64,000 nucleotides of DNA, taken from the NCBI RefSeq assembly GCF_027579695.1, contig NC_083583.1, positions 3,124,542 through 3,188,541 on the forward strand, given 5' to 3'. The notes beneath the pieces are model-generated. The model was not told the DNA's origin. It was given only the letters and a program-made list of their open reading frames with translations, and did no database searches. Made by a program: the position numbers and the translations under genes. Every line of letters begins with the position of its first letter. The first letter of the stretch is position 1. Origin of the DNA: Neoarius graeffei (Eukaryota; Chordata; Actinopteri; Siluriformes; Ariidae). Shown here in pieces: positions 22,469-34,389 of the stretch.

Positions 22469-22640
22469 ACACTCCCCAGCCACTTTAATAGGAACATGTT
22501 GTTGATTCTAAGATCCCTGTTCTTGGCTGCAGGAGTGGAGCCCAGTGTGTTCTTCTGCTGTTGCATGCTGAGATGCTTTTCTGCTCACCACGGTTGTAAA
22601 GAGTGATTATATGAGTTACTATATCCTTCCTGACAGTTTG
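22469..22640 (-). mobile_element. Tc1-like deletion derivative, fragment
   Basis: It begins with the terminal 'ccagccactttaatagg' and continues with 'gttcttggctgcaggag' and 'accacggttgtaaagag'. This is the reverse complement of 29285-29439, including the same internal junction, so both descend from one deleted element. Confidence 0.8.
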
Positions 22641-22724
22641 TTTAATAATCTGATGAATTGTGTGTTGGTGTGGATGGATGTGTGCTGGGTTTGTAGTAAT
22701 GTTGTAGAAAACTACAGTTAAGCC

Positions 22725-23168
22725 AGTATCTCACTGGTCTGCGACAGCCTGCGACTAGTTGGAGACACAACAATTGCAATAAAATATGCAAATTATCGAC
22801 AATTTTCACTTGGAATCACACTGAATTGATATTCGCACCCCAATTGTTGTGTCTCCAACTAGTCGCAGGCTGTCGCAGCCCGGCTTTCCCTCGGCATTCA
22901 GGGAAGTAGAGGAAGACTCACAGAAACTGACTTGAGAAGGGTTCGCGACGGCTTTGCGACACCAGCGATGCATTTGCGGCTATTTTGAGAGAAATTTTGT
23001 CGCACAAATTTTTTGAACATGTTCAAAATTTCAGGGACGAAGGAGCGATACTTTGCAACTCATGCGAGGAAATTGAGAAGCCCCACGAATGTTTCAAGAC
23101 ACTTTTGAAACTCTCTCGCAAATGATGTTCGTAATTTGTCGCAAGCTGTCGCAGCCCAGTGAGATACT
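22725..23168. mobile_element. MITE with inverted ends and an internal 38-bp hairpin
   Basis: The end 'agtatctcactgg' is inverted at the right as 'ccagtgagatact', and TGCGACAGC-type words continue the terminal repeat. Internally, 22739-22776 and 22841-22878 are perfect inverted repeats of 38 bp with a 64-bp loop. There is no coding region. Superfamily not assigned. Confidence 0.8.
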
Positions 23169-23487
23169 ACCCTTACACCCAAGTTTTAACCTCTTGGCAG
23201 AGGCAACAGGTTTTGAGCTAAAATGCACCCTGATACTTGGCAGAAGAACATATAGACAAAACAAATTGAGGTCTTTAATTAACCCATTTGAACATAACGT
23301 TGTGAAAAGTAAATGTATGAATTTATTTTATTTTATTTTTTGTCTAATTATTGTGTTATTGTTATTCCCAGTGTGTTTATAGTATCTTAATATGACTAAC
23401 ATTAATAAATCTTCCTTTCATCATTACGGCCTTGGCTATATTTGAAAATCAGCAGATGTGCATTATTTTTGTGATCGTTTTAAACAT
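23169..23487. other. Non-coding stretch
   Basis: Nothing recognised; AT-rich intergenic sequence between the MITE and a SINE. Confidence 0.5.
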
Positions 23488-23797
23488 GGGCGGCACGGTG
23501 GTGTAGTGGTTAGCGCTGTCGCCTCACAGCAAGAAGGCCCAGCTTCGAGCCCCGTGGCCGACGAGGGCCTTTCTGTGTGGAGTTTGCATGTTCTCCCCGT
23601 GTCTGCGTGGGTTTCCTCTGGGTGCTCCGGTTTCCCCCACAGTCCAAAGACATGCAGGTTAGGTTAACTGGTGACTCTAAATTGACCGTAGGTGTGAATG
23701 TGAGTGTGAATGGTTGTCTGTGTCTATGTGTCAGCCCTGTGATGACCTGGCGACTTGTCCAGGGTGAACCCCGCCTTTCGCCCGTAGTCAGCTGGGA
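23488..23797 (+). mobile_element. SINE lacking its 3' tail, with target duplication
   Basis: The flanks 'ttttaaacat' at 23478-23487 and 23798-23807 are identical. The head and core are complete, but the copy stops at 'gtagtcagctggga'. The terminal part found in other copies, ending 'gataatgagatgaga', is absent. Confidence 0.9.
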
Positions 23798-23807
23798 TTT
23801 TAAACAT

Positions 23808-23987
23808 ATTAACATTATTCAGTAGATGAGATACATGTATGAGATTGTGCTGGTGTTAATTTATTATTGTGTTGACGTGAGTCTGTGGATTTGAGTGAAA
23901 GCTGAATGTCACTTGATGTCATTTATAAAGCCAAAGTGACAGAAGGGCTTTTCTAGGATTAGCAGGACTCCATGTTAGAGTTTGGAG

Positions 23988-24034
<47 letters not shown>

Positions 24035-24530
24035 TGCACTGGGATGAAGTGCAGTAACTTGGTGACTGTGTTTACATTATTCGCACAATTCCAAAATCAT
24101 GACACAGAACTCAAAACACAAAAATATGAGATATGAGCGAGGGTCAAAATCAGGAAATACAGAAACAGGAAATAAGTCATGAGAAATAAAACCTGGGTCG
24201 GACTTAATGAGGCGAGAGTGCAGGAATATTCTTCCATCGCAACGAGGGACAGAAACAAGAGGATGTAAATAATGTCTTTAGTCAAGGCTTAACACAGAAC
24301 AGGTGAACACATCAGGATCATCAGCCAGTCAAAGGACGGGGCAAAGACAGAAACAAAAGGATGGGAAGTGAACTCAAAACAAAATCATTATTCAAATCAA
24401 ATGATATCAAATAAAAAATATTAATCATTAATAATCTACTTTTTGGGTTGTTGTTTAACTGCTGATTAAAGCTACATCATGGATGTTGATGCACAGTTCA
24501 GAAATATTGACACAGATCTGAATATTTAAA
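23808..24530. other. Non-coding with (TG)n and old repeat
   Basis: Holds a TG microsatellite at about 23992-24031. The AT-rich words 'ttaatcattaataa' and 'tgattaaagct' (24420-24475) recur near 34240-34310 and 37590-37670, as does 'ggacagaaa' with 'gatgtaaat' near 24250 and 34081. It is probably an old dispersed repeat. Confidence 0.5.
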
Positions 24531-27500
24531 GTCAAGTTTATTTGTATAGCGCTTTTAACAATAAACATTGGCGCAAAGCAGCTTTACAGAATTTGAACGA
24601 CTTAAAATCCTTAACGATTTTAAGTTAAGGGACAGAAACAAGAGGACTTAAAATGACTTAAAACCCTAATCTATCCCCAATGATGAAGCCTGTGGCGACG
24701 GTGGCAAGGAAAAACTCCCTCAGACGGCATGAGGAAGAAACCTCGAGAGGAACCAGACTCAAAAGGGAACCCATCCTCATTTGGGCAACAACAGACAGCC
24801 TGACTATAACATTAACAGTCCTAACATAAAGTCAGCTTCATTGATGCTATAAACCCCCCACCCACAGAAACCCGAGCGCAAAACTGTTCACGACAACCAT
24901 AGTCCCAAAGTCAGCAAGTCAACTGCAGTCCCCAGCCACAAAAGCACCATTGCAAGAGTCCAGAGGGTCCTCCAGGCTTGACCCCCAACTGTCCACATGG
25001 GGCCGCCCTCTACAGGAGCAATGCGATGAGACTCCTACCAGACACAGGGCACCAGGATGGATCAGGCAGGTCCGAGGAGCAGAAGAGGTTCAGCATCTCG
25101 ATCCCAGGACCGACATGTAACTCAGAGGGACAGATGGGGGGGGGGGAGAGAGAGAGAGAGAAAACACAGGTTGTTAGGTATGCCCAATGTCACCTGAATA
25201 AGTAGGAACAGTATACATATTGCACTGAGTACAAGCAGGGACTCCGGCAACTAACTATGACAGCATAACTAAAAGGGGAGAGCCAGAAGGTAACACAGGC
25301 ATGAGGGGCCCCGGGACATAAAGCAGCCAGCCACTACACCGTCAACAAACTCGAGTGAGCAAGCGAGTGGGGACTGACAGCATTCATACATCCCAGTTTA
25401 CCAAAACACTCTGTCTGAGGACCCTCCAGATCTACACCTTTACCTCATAAACACCATTAACAAAAGGCTTGACTAAACAGATATGTTTTCAGCCGAGACT
25501 TAAACGCTGAGACTGTGTCTGATTCCCAAACACTACTTGGAAGGCTGTTCCATAACAGTGGGGCTTTGTAAGAAAAGGCTCTGCCCCCTGATGTAGCCTT
25601 CACTATCTGAGGTACCAGCAGATAGCCTGCACCTTTTGATCTAAGTATGTGTGGCGGGTCATAGAGGAGCAGAAGTTCACTCAGGTACTGTGGTGCGAGA
25701 CCATTCAGTGCTTTAAAGGTCAATAGTAGTATTTTATAATCAATACGAAATTTGATTGGGAGCCAATGCAGTGTGGATAAGACAGGCGTGAAGGGGTCAT
25801 ATTTTCTAGTTCTAGTAAGGACTCATGCTGCTGCATTTTGAATTAACTGGAGCTTGTTTATGCACTTATTGGAACATCCAGACAGTAAGGCATTACAATA
25901 ATCCAACCTGGAGGTAACGAAAGCATGAACTAGTTTTTCCGAGTCATGCAATGACATTAAATTTCTTATCTTAGCAATATTTCTGAGATGAAAGAAAACT
26001 ATCCGGGTAATGGTATCAATGTGAGTTTTGAATGAAAGACTGGGGTCAATAATCACTCCGAGGTCTTTTACTGCTGCACGTGAAGAAACAGAAAGGCCAT
26101 CCAGAGTTACTGTGGAATCAGAAAACTTACTTCTAGCTGCATGTGGTCCGAGTACAAGTACTTCAGTCTCGTCAGAGTTAAGCAGAAGGAAGTTAATAAG
26201 CATCCAGTGTCTAATGTCCTTCACACATTCCTCAATTCTATTAAGCTGGTGTCTCTCATCAGGTTTTGCAGAAACATACAACTGTGTATCATCAGCATAA
26301 CAGTGGAAACTAATACAATGTTTACGAATAATATCACCCAGAGGTAACAGATATAAAGAAAAAAGCAGTGGACCCAAGATAGAACCTTGTGGAACACCAA
26401 ACTTTACCTCAGTACATCTAGAAATATCACCATTTATATCAACATACTGATAGCGATCAGTTAAATAAGAGCTGAGCCAGGAGAGGGCCGTTCCCTTAAC
26501 TCCCACAACATTTTCTAGTCTATCCAGAAGAATGGAATGATCAATGGTATCAAATGCTGCACTGAGGTCAAGCAACACAAGCAGCGAGACACAGCCCTGA
26601 TCAGACGCCAACAGTAGGTCGTTTACTACTTTAACCAGAGCTGTCTCTGTGCTATGATGAGGTCTAAATCCTGACTGATACATTTCATGGATGTTATTCC
26701 TATGTAAATATGAGCATAACTGCTGTGCCACAGCTTTTTCAAGGATCTTGGAGATAAAGGGAAGGTTTGATTTTGGCTGATAATTGGACAGCTGACAGGG
26801 ATCAAGGTTAGGTTTTTTAATCAGGGGTTTGATAACTGCTAGTTTAAAGGATTTGGGTACATAGCCGATCCTAAGAGAAGAATTTATTATTTTTAGAAGC
26901 GGTTCAATTACTTCAGGTATTATCTGTTTGAATAGACGTGTAGGTAAGGGATCTAGTACGCAAGTTGAGGATTTTGATGCCGAGATTAATGAAAGTAATT
27001 CAGTTTCTTTTAGGGAAGTAAAACATTCTAATTGCTGATCTGATACTGTTATATTGTTAACTACAGGGTCACTTTCATTGTCTGACCTTAAATTATTAGT
27101 TTGAATTTTTTGTCGGATATTCTCAATTTTGTCATTAAAAAAATTCATGAAGTCGTTGCTACTACATACTGCAGGTGTGCATGTGTCTATAGTGGACTTA
27201 TTCCTGGTTAATTTTGCTACAGTATTAAATAGGAATCTAGGATTATTTTTGTTATCTTCTATTAGGGAGGAGAGATATGTTGATCTCGCAGCACTAAGAG
27301 CTTTTCTATACTTCAGGAAGCTCTCCTTCCACACTAATTTGAACACTATCAATTTTGTTTGACGCCATTTACGTTCCAGTTTTCGAGTGGTCTGTTTTAA
27401 AGTGTGAGTGTCATCATATACCAGGGTGCTAATTTTTTGTCTCTGACCATTTTCCTTTTAAGAGGAGCTACATTATCTAAAGTATGGTGGAATGTTGACT

Positions 27501-28190
27501 CTAAGCATTCAGTTGCCTGATCAAGTTCTGCAGGGGCTGACAGTGACCCAATCAAAGTTGATAACTCTGGGAGATCATTTATAAAGCTCTGTGCAGTAGT
27601 TGACGTGAATGTACGTTTAATACAGTAGCATGGTGAGGTGCATATATTATTACTCAGACATATCTTGAATGAGATGAGATAATGATCTGAGATAACTTCA
27701 GACTGTGGAAGTGTGACTATATTGTCTACGTTTAATCTGAATGTTAGTATTAGATCGAGGGTGTGACCACCATTATAGGTCGGTCCTATGACATTCTGAT
27801 TAATCCCTACTGAATCTAAAATGGACACAAACGCTGTTTTTAAAGGGTCTTCTGGGTTATCGAAGTGAATATTAAAATCTCCAACAACTAAAGCTTTGTC
27901 TCAGGAAATAACCAGATCTGAGATAAAATCTGCAAATTCAGAAAGAAACTCAGAATATGGCCCCGGGGGCCTGTAAATAATAAGCAATGGAATTAACTGG
28001 GTAGACTTATTTTTCGAGGCTACATACATTATATGAGTATGAAGAACTTCAAATGTATTAAATTTATAACCAGGTTTGTGTGTTACACCTAGGTAATCAT
28101 TATAAATAATTGCAACGCCTCCTCCTCTGCCCATTAGACGAGGCTGGTGTATATAACTGTATCCAGGTTAATATTTTTGTCTTGTCTGTT
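24531..28190 (-). mobile_element. Almost complete L2-like LINE
   Basis: Reverse-strand non-LTR element. Its 3' UTR lies at 24531-25456, starting 'tcaagtttatttgtatagcg', and the coding part spans 25457-28134. The 5' end is near 28190, where a Tc1 derivative begins. Another copy of its 3' UTR is at about 62950-63503. Confidence 0.88.
25457..28134 (-). pseudogene. LINE ORF2: endonuclease plus reverse transcriptase, few lesions
   Basis: Read on the minus strand: an APE endonuclease portion (28134-27397) with 'MGRGGGVAIIYND', 'GDFNIHFDN' after a stop at 27898-27900, and the conserved 'SDH'. Then a 509-residue RT segment (27352-25823) with '[17 protein letters not shown]', '[14 protein letters not shown]', '[13 protein letters not shown]' and the catalytic 'YADDT'. 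The C-terminal part (25723-25457) is in the same frame after a stop at 25820-25822 that looks like CGA to TGA. A frame change lies near 27360-27440. All catalytic motifs survive, so the copy is fairly young but dead. Confidence 0.88.
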
Positions 28191-28196
28191 TATATA

Positions 28197-29439
28197 CACT
28201 CACCAGCCACTTTATTAAGAACACCCATCCACCTGCTATTTTGTTTGATTCAGTTCTCTAATCAGCTGATCCCTTGACAGCAGCACAGTGCATCAAATCC
28301 AGAGCTTCAGTTAATGTTCACAATGTTCAAACATCATCGTGGGAAAAATTGTGATCTCAAAGTGAAGTGTGACTTTCTCTCACTGTGGTATGAGTGTTGG
28401 TTTGGTCCAGATGGACTGGTTTGAGTATTTCAGAAACTGCTGATCTCCTGGGGTTTTCACACACAACAGTCTCTAGAGTTTACACAGAATGGTGCGGAAA
28501 ACAAAAAACACTGAGTGAGTGAGTGACAGTTCTGTGGGTGGGGGACTCCCTAAAGTGAATGACGCATGAAATGGAATGACGAATGACAGCTAGTGATTTG
28601 AACAATAAATGGTCCCTTGTCATTCAGATTCTTATAAATGGAATAACGATTGAAATGTAGGTGGAATGACATGCTTTCAGCTCATGAAATGGAATGACAT
28701 TGTTTCTAAGTGGAATGACATACTTTTAGGTTATGTTATCAGTGATATCACCTTTTACAAATGGAATGACAGTGGTTTTAGGTGGAATGACATACTTTGA
28801 GGCAATGTTATCAGTGATATCACCTATAACCTAACCCTAACCCTAGAAACAATGTCATTCCATTTGTTAATTTGATATCACTGATAACATTGCCTCAAAG
28901 TATGTCATTCCACCTAGAAACCTTATCATTCCATTTGTAAAAGGTGATATCACTGACAACATTAGCTCAAAGTAAGTCAATACATATAGAAACCCTGTCA
29001 TTCCATTTGTAAAAGCTGATATCCCACCAAGCACCCACTTATCTTATCCTAGGGAGGTCTAAAACTAAAGATTTCAATCGTTATTCCATTTGTAAGAATC
29101 TGAATGACAAGGGACCATTTATTGTTCAAATTTACTACCTGTCATTCGTCATTCCATTTCATGCGTCATTCACTTTAGGGAGTCCTGTGTGTGTGTGTGT
29201 GGGGGGGAACAAACGCCTTGTTGATAAGAGAGGGTCAGAGGGAAATGGACAGATTGGTTCAAGCTTTCTTTTTTTCCAGGAAGGATATAGTAACTCATAT
29301 CATCACTCTTTACAACCGTGGTGACCAGAAAAGCATCTCAGCATGCAACAGCAGAAGAACACATTGGGCTCCACTCCTGCAGCCAAGAACAGGGATCTTA
29401 GACTCAACAACAGGTTCCTATTAAAGTGGCCGGTGAGTG
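28197..29439 (+). mobile_element. Tc1-like deletion derivative interrupted by a palindromic MITE
   Basis: The left end 'cactcaccagccacttta' after TA pairs with the right end 'taaagtggccggtgagtg'. The right part encodes a scrap of transposase ('LVQA', 'IITLYNRGDQKSIS') with a large internal deletion. The body is split by the palindrome at 28543-29185. Non-autonomous. Confidence 0.85.
28543..29185. mobile_element. Foldback MITE, 643 bp
   Basis: The ends are long inverted repeats of about 115 bp, starting 'ggactccctaaagtgaatg'. The middle is also roughly palindromic, with the words 'aatggaatgacat' and 'atcagtgatatcacc' on one arm and their complements on the other. Near the centre (about 28830-28848) is 'cctaaccctaaccctag'. 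No coding capacity. Confidence 0.88.
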
Positions 29440-29718
29440 TGTGTTAGACCTGATCCATGTCTGATTGCCATGTTTACATTATTCAGTGGCTAAAATGACA
29501 AAATAATGAAAACAGTAACAATCGCATCGGTTGTACAAAAGGAGTGACTTTTTTTCACTTTGACTTTTTGTGATCTTTAACCTGTTTGTATTTTGTCTGT
29601 ACAGTTTTAAATTTTACATTGACATAAGTTTTATGGGTTCTGCTCGACATACTGAAGCCACTTTATGTCATCTGTTCTCCTCGGACTCGCGTGTGTGTCG
29701 TTTAAGTGCCAAAGGATG

Positions 29719-30204
29719 TGTTAGGGTTTTGCTGGGATTCGAACCTGGTTCGTTGGTGTGATGATCCAGCAAACCCCCACTAGGCCACCAGGGGAATGAC
29801 TCAAATGCAGAGGCGTGAGGCAGAAGTAGAAAAGGTAACAAAAGGTTTATTTATACTATGTACACTATATACAATCCAGGGCAAAAAAAAAAAAACAAAA
29901 ACAAAGAGTATAATTCAAAAAGAAAAAGGCAAAAATGCAAAAGCTCAGAAGATCCACAAAACACAGTACAAAGGAAACTGGAGATAAACATAACAGCACA
30001 AAGACTCCGTGACAAGAGGACTGAACTCAGGGGTATAAATACACAAACTAATTAAGGACACAGGTGAAGATAATTAGGACTAACAGGCAATTAACAAAAA
30101 CACAAAACACAGGAACAGTGGCGGCCTCTAGAGGCCAAAATAAACAAGACACGAAAAGGAAATAACAGCGGCCTCTAGAGGCCAAAACAGTCCAAGTCCT
30201 AACA
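29719..30204 (-). mobile_element. Solo LTR of the sushi-type gypsy family
   Basis: Homologous along its whole length to the LTRs of the element at 49571-54870. It starts 'tgttagggttttgctgg' and ends 'ccaagtcctaaca'. The flanking 5-bp duplication 'ggatg' (29714-29718, 30205-30209) is intact, so this is a product of LTR-LTR recombination. It differs from the full element by scattered substitutions and indels. Confidence 0.92.
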
Positions 30205-30308
30205 GGATGATTTTTTAAAAAACCTCATTTATGACAAGAACTAACAGGAGAATCAGATGTAAGAGTTCAGATGTGACTCAACTGACCAGACATCAGATAC
30301 GTTCTGTA

Positions 30309-31250
30309 TTTCAAGATTCCTTTATTGTGACTGCACCGTACAGTACAGTGAAATTGAAGCACGCAATCCAGTCGGTGTATTCATACAAACAGTATTAAGG
30401 GGAAAGAAAGGAAAAAAGTCAGATCTGTACAAGATAAACATTCAAGTAAAAAGATAAACAAATCTATACAAGATAGATAAGTCAATTAAAAAAAAAGTTT
30501 CTACGTATCTAGATTGTGACCCATGATACAGCGGGTATCATGAGTAATGAGTACACAGTAATGAGTGAATGTATTGCACATTTGCCCATGTTGACAGAGT
30601 GCAGTTGAACAGGAGCAATATAAATAAAGGTGATCGAGAGAATAAGGTGCATGTGGTTGTAAGAACATTTACTATCTAGGTAAGAGGTAGGCATGTAGAG
30701 GTGAAGACAGTTTGTGTTACAGTTCAGTCCTGTTTCTGTCCGTACCGCTGGCATCTGTGTAGCTGACTGGCTTTGTTCAGTTCACGTATGACACTCAGGT
30801 AATGGCTGTTCTTTAGTCTATTTGTCCGTGATGCAATGGACCTGAACAGTCTACCAGAGGGCAGTGGTTCAAGAAGGTGGTGTCCAGGGTGGGAAGGGTC
30901 TTTTAAGATGTTGGTGGCTCTGCTGAGGCAACAGGTGGCGTAGAGTTGCTCTAGAGAGGGCAGTGGGCAGCCAATGATCTTCTGTGCAGAGTCGATGACT
31001 CTTTGAAGGGCTTTCTTGTCTGCCACAGAGCTTCTGGTGTACCACATAGTGATGCAGTATGTCAGCACACTCTCAATCGAGCAACAGTAGAAGGTCACTA
31101 GCAGCTGCTCATGGAGGTTGTTGTTCTTGAGGATCCTCAGGAAGTACAGTCGCTGCTGTGCCTTTTTCACTGCCACTGTGGAGTTTGTGGTTCAGGTGAG
31201 GTCCTTTGCAATGTGTATGCCCAGGACCTTGAAAGTGGGAACTCTTGTTT
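30309..31250 (-). mobile_element. APE-type LINE 3' fragment
   Basis: The minus-strand frame 31176-30724 has 'VKKAQQRLYFLRILKNNN', 'IDSAQKIIGCPLPSLEQLY' and 'DPSHPGHHLLEPLPSGR', the C-terminal region of the same LINE type as 38756-44370 but a different subfamily. The 3' UTR runs down to 30309 ('caagattcctttattgtga'). 5'-truncated. Confidence 0.8.
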
Positions 31251-31309
31251 AGAAGAATGTTTAGAAGAATGTTTAGATTAGAGAGGTTTATTGTTGTTCT
31301 TGTCAGATA

Positions 31310-32898
31310 CAGTGTCTTGCAAAAGTATGCATCCCCCTTGGTGTTTGTCCTGTTTTGTCACATTACAAGCAGGAATTAAAATGGATTTTTGGAGGGTTAG
31401 CACCATTTGAATAACACAACATGCCTACCACTTTAAAGGTGTACATTGTTTTGTTTTTTATTGTGGCACAAACACTAATTAAGATGAAAAAACAGAACTC
31501 TGGAGTGTGCAAAGGTATTCCCCCCCCCCCCCCCCAAAAAAAAGGCAATACTTTGTAGAGCCACCTTTTGATGCAATTCCAGCTGCAAGTCTCTTGGGGT
31601 ATGTCTCTATTAGCTTAGCACATCTAGCCACTGGGATTTTTGCCCATTCCTCAAAGCAAAACTGCTCTAACTCCTTCAAGTTAGACAGGTTGTGTTGGTG
31701 GACAGCAATCTTCAAGTTATGCCACAGAGTCTCAATTGGATTGAGGTCTGGGCTTTGGCTTGGCCATTCAAAGATATTTAAATGTTTCCCTTTAAACCAC
31801 TCCAGTGTAGCTTTAGCGGTATGTTTAGGGTCATTGTCCTGCTGGAACATGAACCTTCATCCCAGTCTCAAACCTCTGACCGACTCAAACAGGTTTTCCT
31901 CCAGAATTGCCCTGTATTTAGTGCCATCCATCTTTCCTTCAGTCCTGACCAGCTTTCCTGTCCCTGCAGATGAAAAACATCCCCACAGCATGATGCTGCC
32001 ACCACCATGCTTCACTGTAGGAATGGTGTTCTCAGGGTGTTGGGTTTGCATCACACATGGCATTTCCCATGATGGCCAAAAGATCAGTTTTAGTCTCATT
32101 TGACCAGAGAATCTTCTTCCATGTGTTTGGGGAGTCTGCCACATGCTGTTGGGCAAACTCCAAATGTGTTTCCTTTAAGCAATGGCTTTTTTCTGGCCAC
32201 TCTTCCATAAAGCCCCGCCCTGTGGAGTGTACGGCTTAAAGTGGTCCTATGGACAGATACTCCCATCTCCACTGTGGATCTTTGCAGCTCCTTCAGTGTT
32301 ATCTTTGGCGTCTTTGTTGCATCTCTGATTAATGCCCTCCTTGCCTGGTCTGTGAGTTTTGGTGGGCGGGGCCTTCTCTTGTCAGGTTTGTAGTGGTGCC
32401 ATATTCTTTCCATTTTGCTATAATGGATTTAATGGAGCTCCGTGGGATATTCAAAGTTTGGGATTTTTTTTTATAACCCAACCCTGATCTATACTTCTCC
32501 ACAACTTTGTCTTTGACCTGTTTGGAGGCTCCTTGGTTTTCATGTTGCTTGCTTAGTCGTGTTGCAGAGTCAGGGTCCTTCCAGAACAGGGTGAGTTATA
32601 CAGACATCATGTGACAGATCATGTGACACTTTGACTGCACACAGGTGGATCTTAATCAACTAATTATGTGACTTATGAAGTGAATTGGTTGGAGCAGCTC
32701 TTATTTAGGGGTTTCATATGAAACGGGGTGAATACTTATGCACACTCCAGATTTCTGTTTTTTCAACTTAATTATTGTTTGTGTCACAATAAAACAACAA
32801 TGTGCACCTTTAAAGTGGTCGGCATGTTGTGTAAATCAAATGGTGCTAACCCAAACAGGACAAGCACCAAGGGGGATGAATACTTTTGCAAGGCACTG
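31310..32898 (-). mobile_element. Tc1-like transposon, inactive
   Basis: The inverted ends 'cagtgtcttgcaaaagtat' and 'atacttttgcaaggcactg' are flanked by TA on each side. The body is transposase on the minus strand, broken. C and A homopolymer runs at 31520-31544 lie in the C-terminal part. Confidence 0.92.
31479..32413 (-). pseudogene. Tc1 transposase with frameshifts and a lost catalytic Asp
   Basis: Three frames together cover the protein. 32413-32096 is the helix-turn-helix DNA-binding part ('ITLKELQRSTVEMGVSVH', 'GLYGRVARKKPLL'). 32156-31857 is the mid part ('[15 protein letters not shown]'). 31850-31479 is the C-terminal part ('FQQDNDPKHTAK', 'SPDLNPIETLW'). In the frame that reads 'ILWSNETK' the first Asp of the DDE triad is Asn. 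The second Asp and the Glu are kept. Frame changes occur near 32120 and 31855. Confidence 0.85.
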
Positions 32899-34332
32899 TA
32901 GAAGTATCCAACAAAATGAAGTGGCCTTCTCCAAGGACTTGGTGTGGCATTACAGATAGACACACAGAGTGTACTAGTACACACTCAGAAACAATAAATA
33001 CAATGCAAGACATTGAATATAATCCAGAACTCAGTGGTGTAGTGTGTGTTGAACATGGTGTTATCATGACTAACAGCACAGACGTCCGAGTTCTAGAAAT
33101 AAAGTGACTGATAAAGATGTTTTATTGCTCTAATAATCATGAATTAAAGTTATTCTATTCATTCAGAGCGATGTGAAGAATATTGTAATGTACGTATAAT
33201 CATGTAACTGCTACAAGCAATAAGCAAAACAATAACTACAAGAATAACTTCAACTTTAAAATCTGGCTGAGAGGCAAAAGAGGGAAAGAAGTGAAATGCA
33301 TGAAGGCCGTGGCTTAGTTCATGATCTGGCTCTGAAACGACTGGAGCAGAGGGGCAGGTGGTCGGGGTTAAGAGGGTTCGAGTAAAAATAACTCCCTTGG
33401 GTAACATAAGAACTCACGATTGAACACGAAAAAAAAGAGCAAAGAAGAAGAGGCACGAAATTAAAGCCAGTTTCTTTCATCCTCCTTCAGTCCAAACACT
33501 TTTCTCTCTGTTCGACAACATTTTTAGTGATGATAAATTTTTTAGGAATAAATTTAATGAAACTGATCATGTCCTCCTCATTAAATGTAAAGATAAACCT
33601 GTAAGTGAAATTACATTACAGCATTTTATTGTTGGCTTTATTTTGTTTAGAAATTGGATCCTAATTGTATAAATCTTGACGGCAGTGTGATAATCCTGAG
33701 TAACGTTCAGTGTTTTAGAGAAGGACAGCTGCAGAGATTGAATTTCTGGCTGTGTTTCTGCACGTTAGCTTTAATTAAAGTCTGCTGTAAACTCACTGTC
33801 ATGGCGACTGACTGCTTCTGTGCAGATTTGTTGTGTGTTTGGGGTTCGGGTCTCAGACGAATGACGTACAACGACACGTCGTGCACAATTTACATCTTAA
33901 CAGCGTCACAGTCAGTGAAGTCTGGACAACGTCGAGATGTTTACATCTTTCATTTTAATCATCTGCTTTTTTCAGTCTTCAGTGTATGGTAGAATGTAGA
34001 AGGTGTGATTTAAATCAGGAATCGAATTCAGGAAAAAGTTAACAAGACAAAAGTACAGGTGATGAGAGTTTGTAATGAAGGACAGAAATGAGAAGATGTA
34101 AATCAACAAAATAATCAAAGAACATGAGGATATTCAACCAATTACAGCAAAGGGGTGGAGACAGGATAAAAACTAACACATCAATACAAAATGGAAATCT
34201 TTACATAATCGTTATAACGTATTACATCATTAATCAATCATTTAATTAATCATTAATAACTTGCCTTTCTGTGGAACTGGTTTAGCTGTTAATTAAAGTA
34301 ACAAAAGGGAAATATTATCCAACATCCATTCA

Positions 34333-34363
<31 letters not shown>

Positions 34364-34389
34364 TACACTTACAGTAAAACATTAAATTA
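32899..34389. other. Non-coding intergenic stretch
   Basis: No credible gene. The reading frame at 33654-33992 has no recognisable domain. An ATT microsatellite lies at about 34337-34363, and an AT-rich old repeat shared with 24420-24475 lies near 34200-34310. Confidence 0.5.

Noticed and set aside
28832..28848. Interstitial telomere array
   Set aside because: Only about 2.5 units at the centre of a MITE; too short to call a telomeric fusion remnant.
33654..33992. Possible small protein gene of 112 residues
   Set aside because: No domain, no homologous motif, no splice or promoter support; cysteine-rich by chance in AT-rich DNA.
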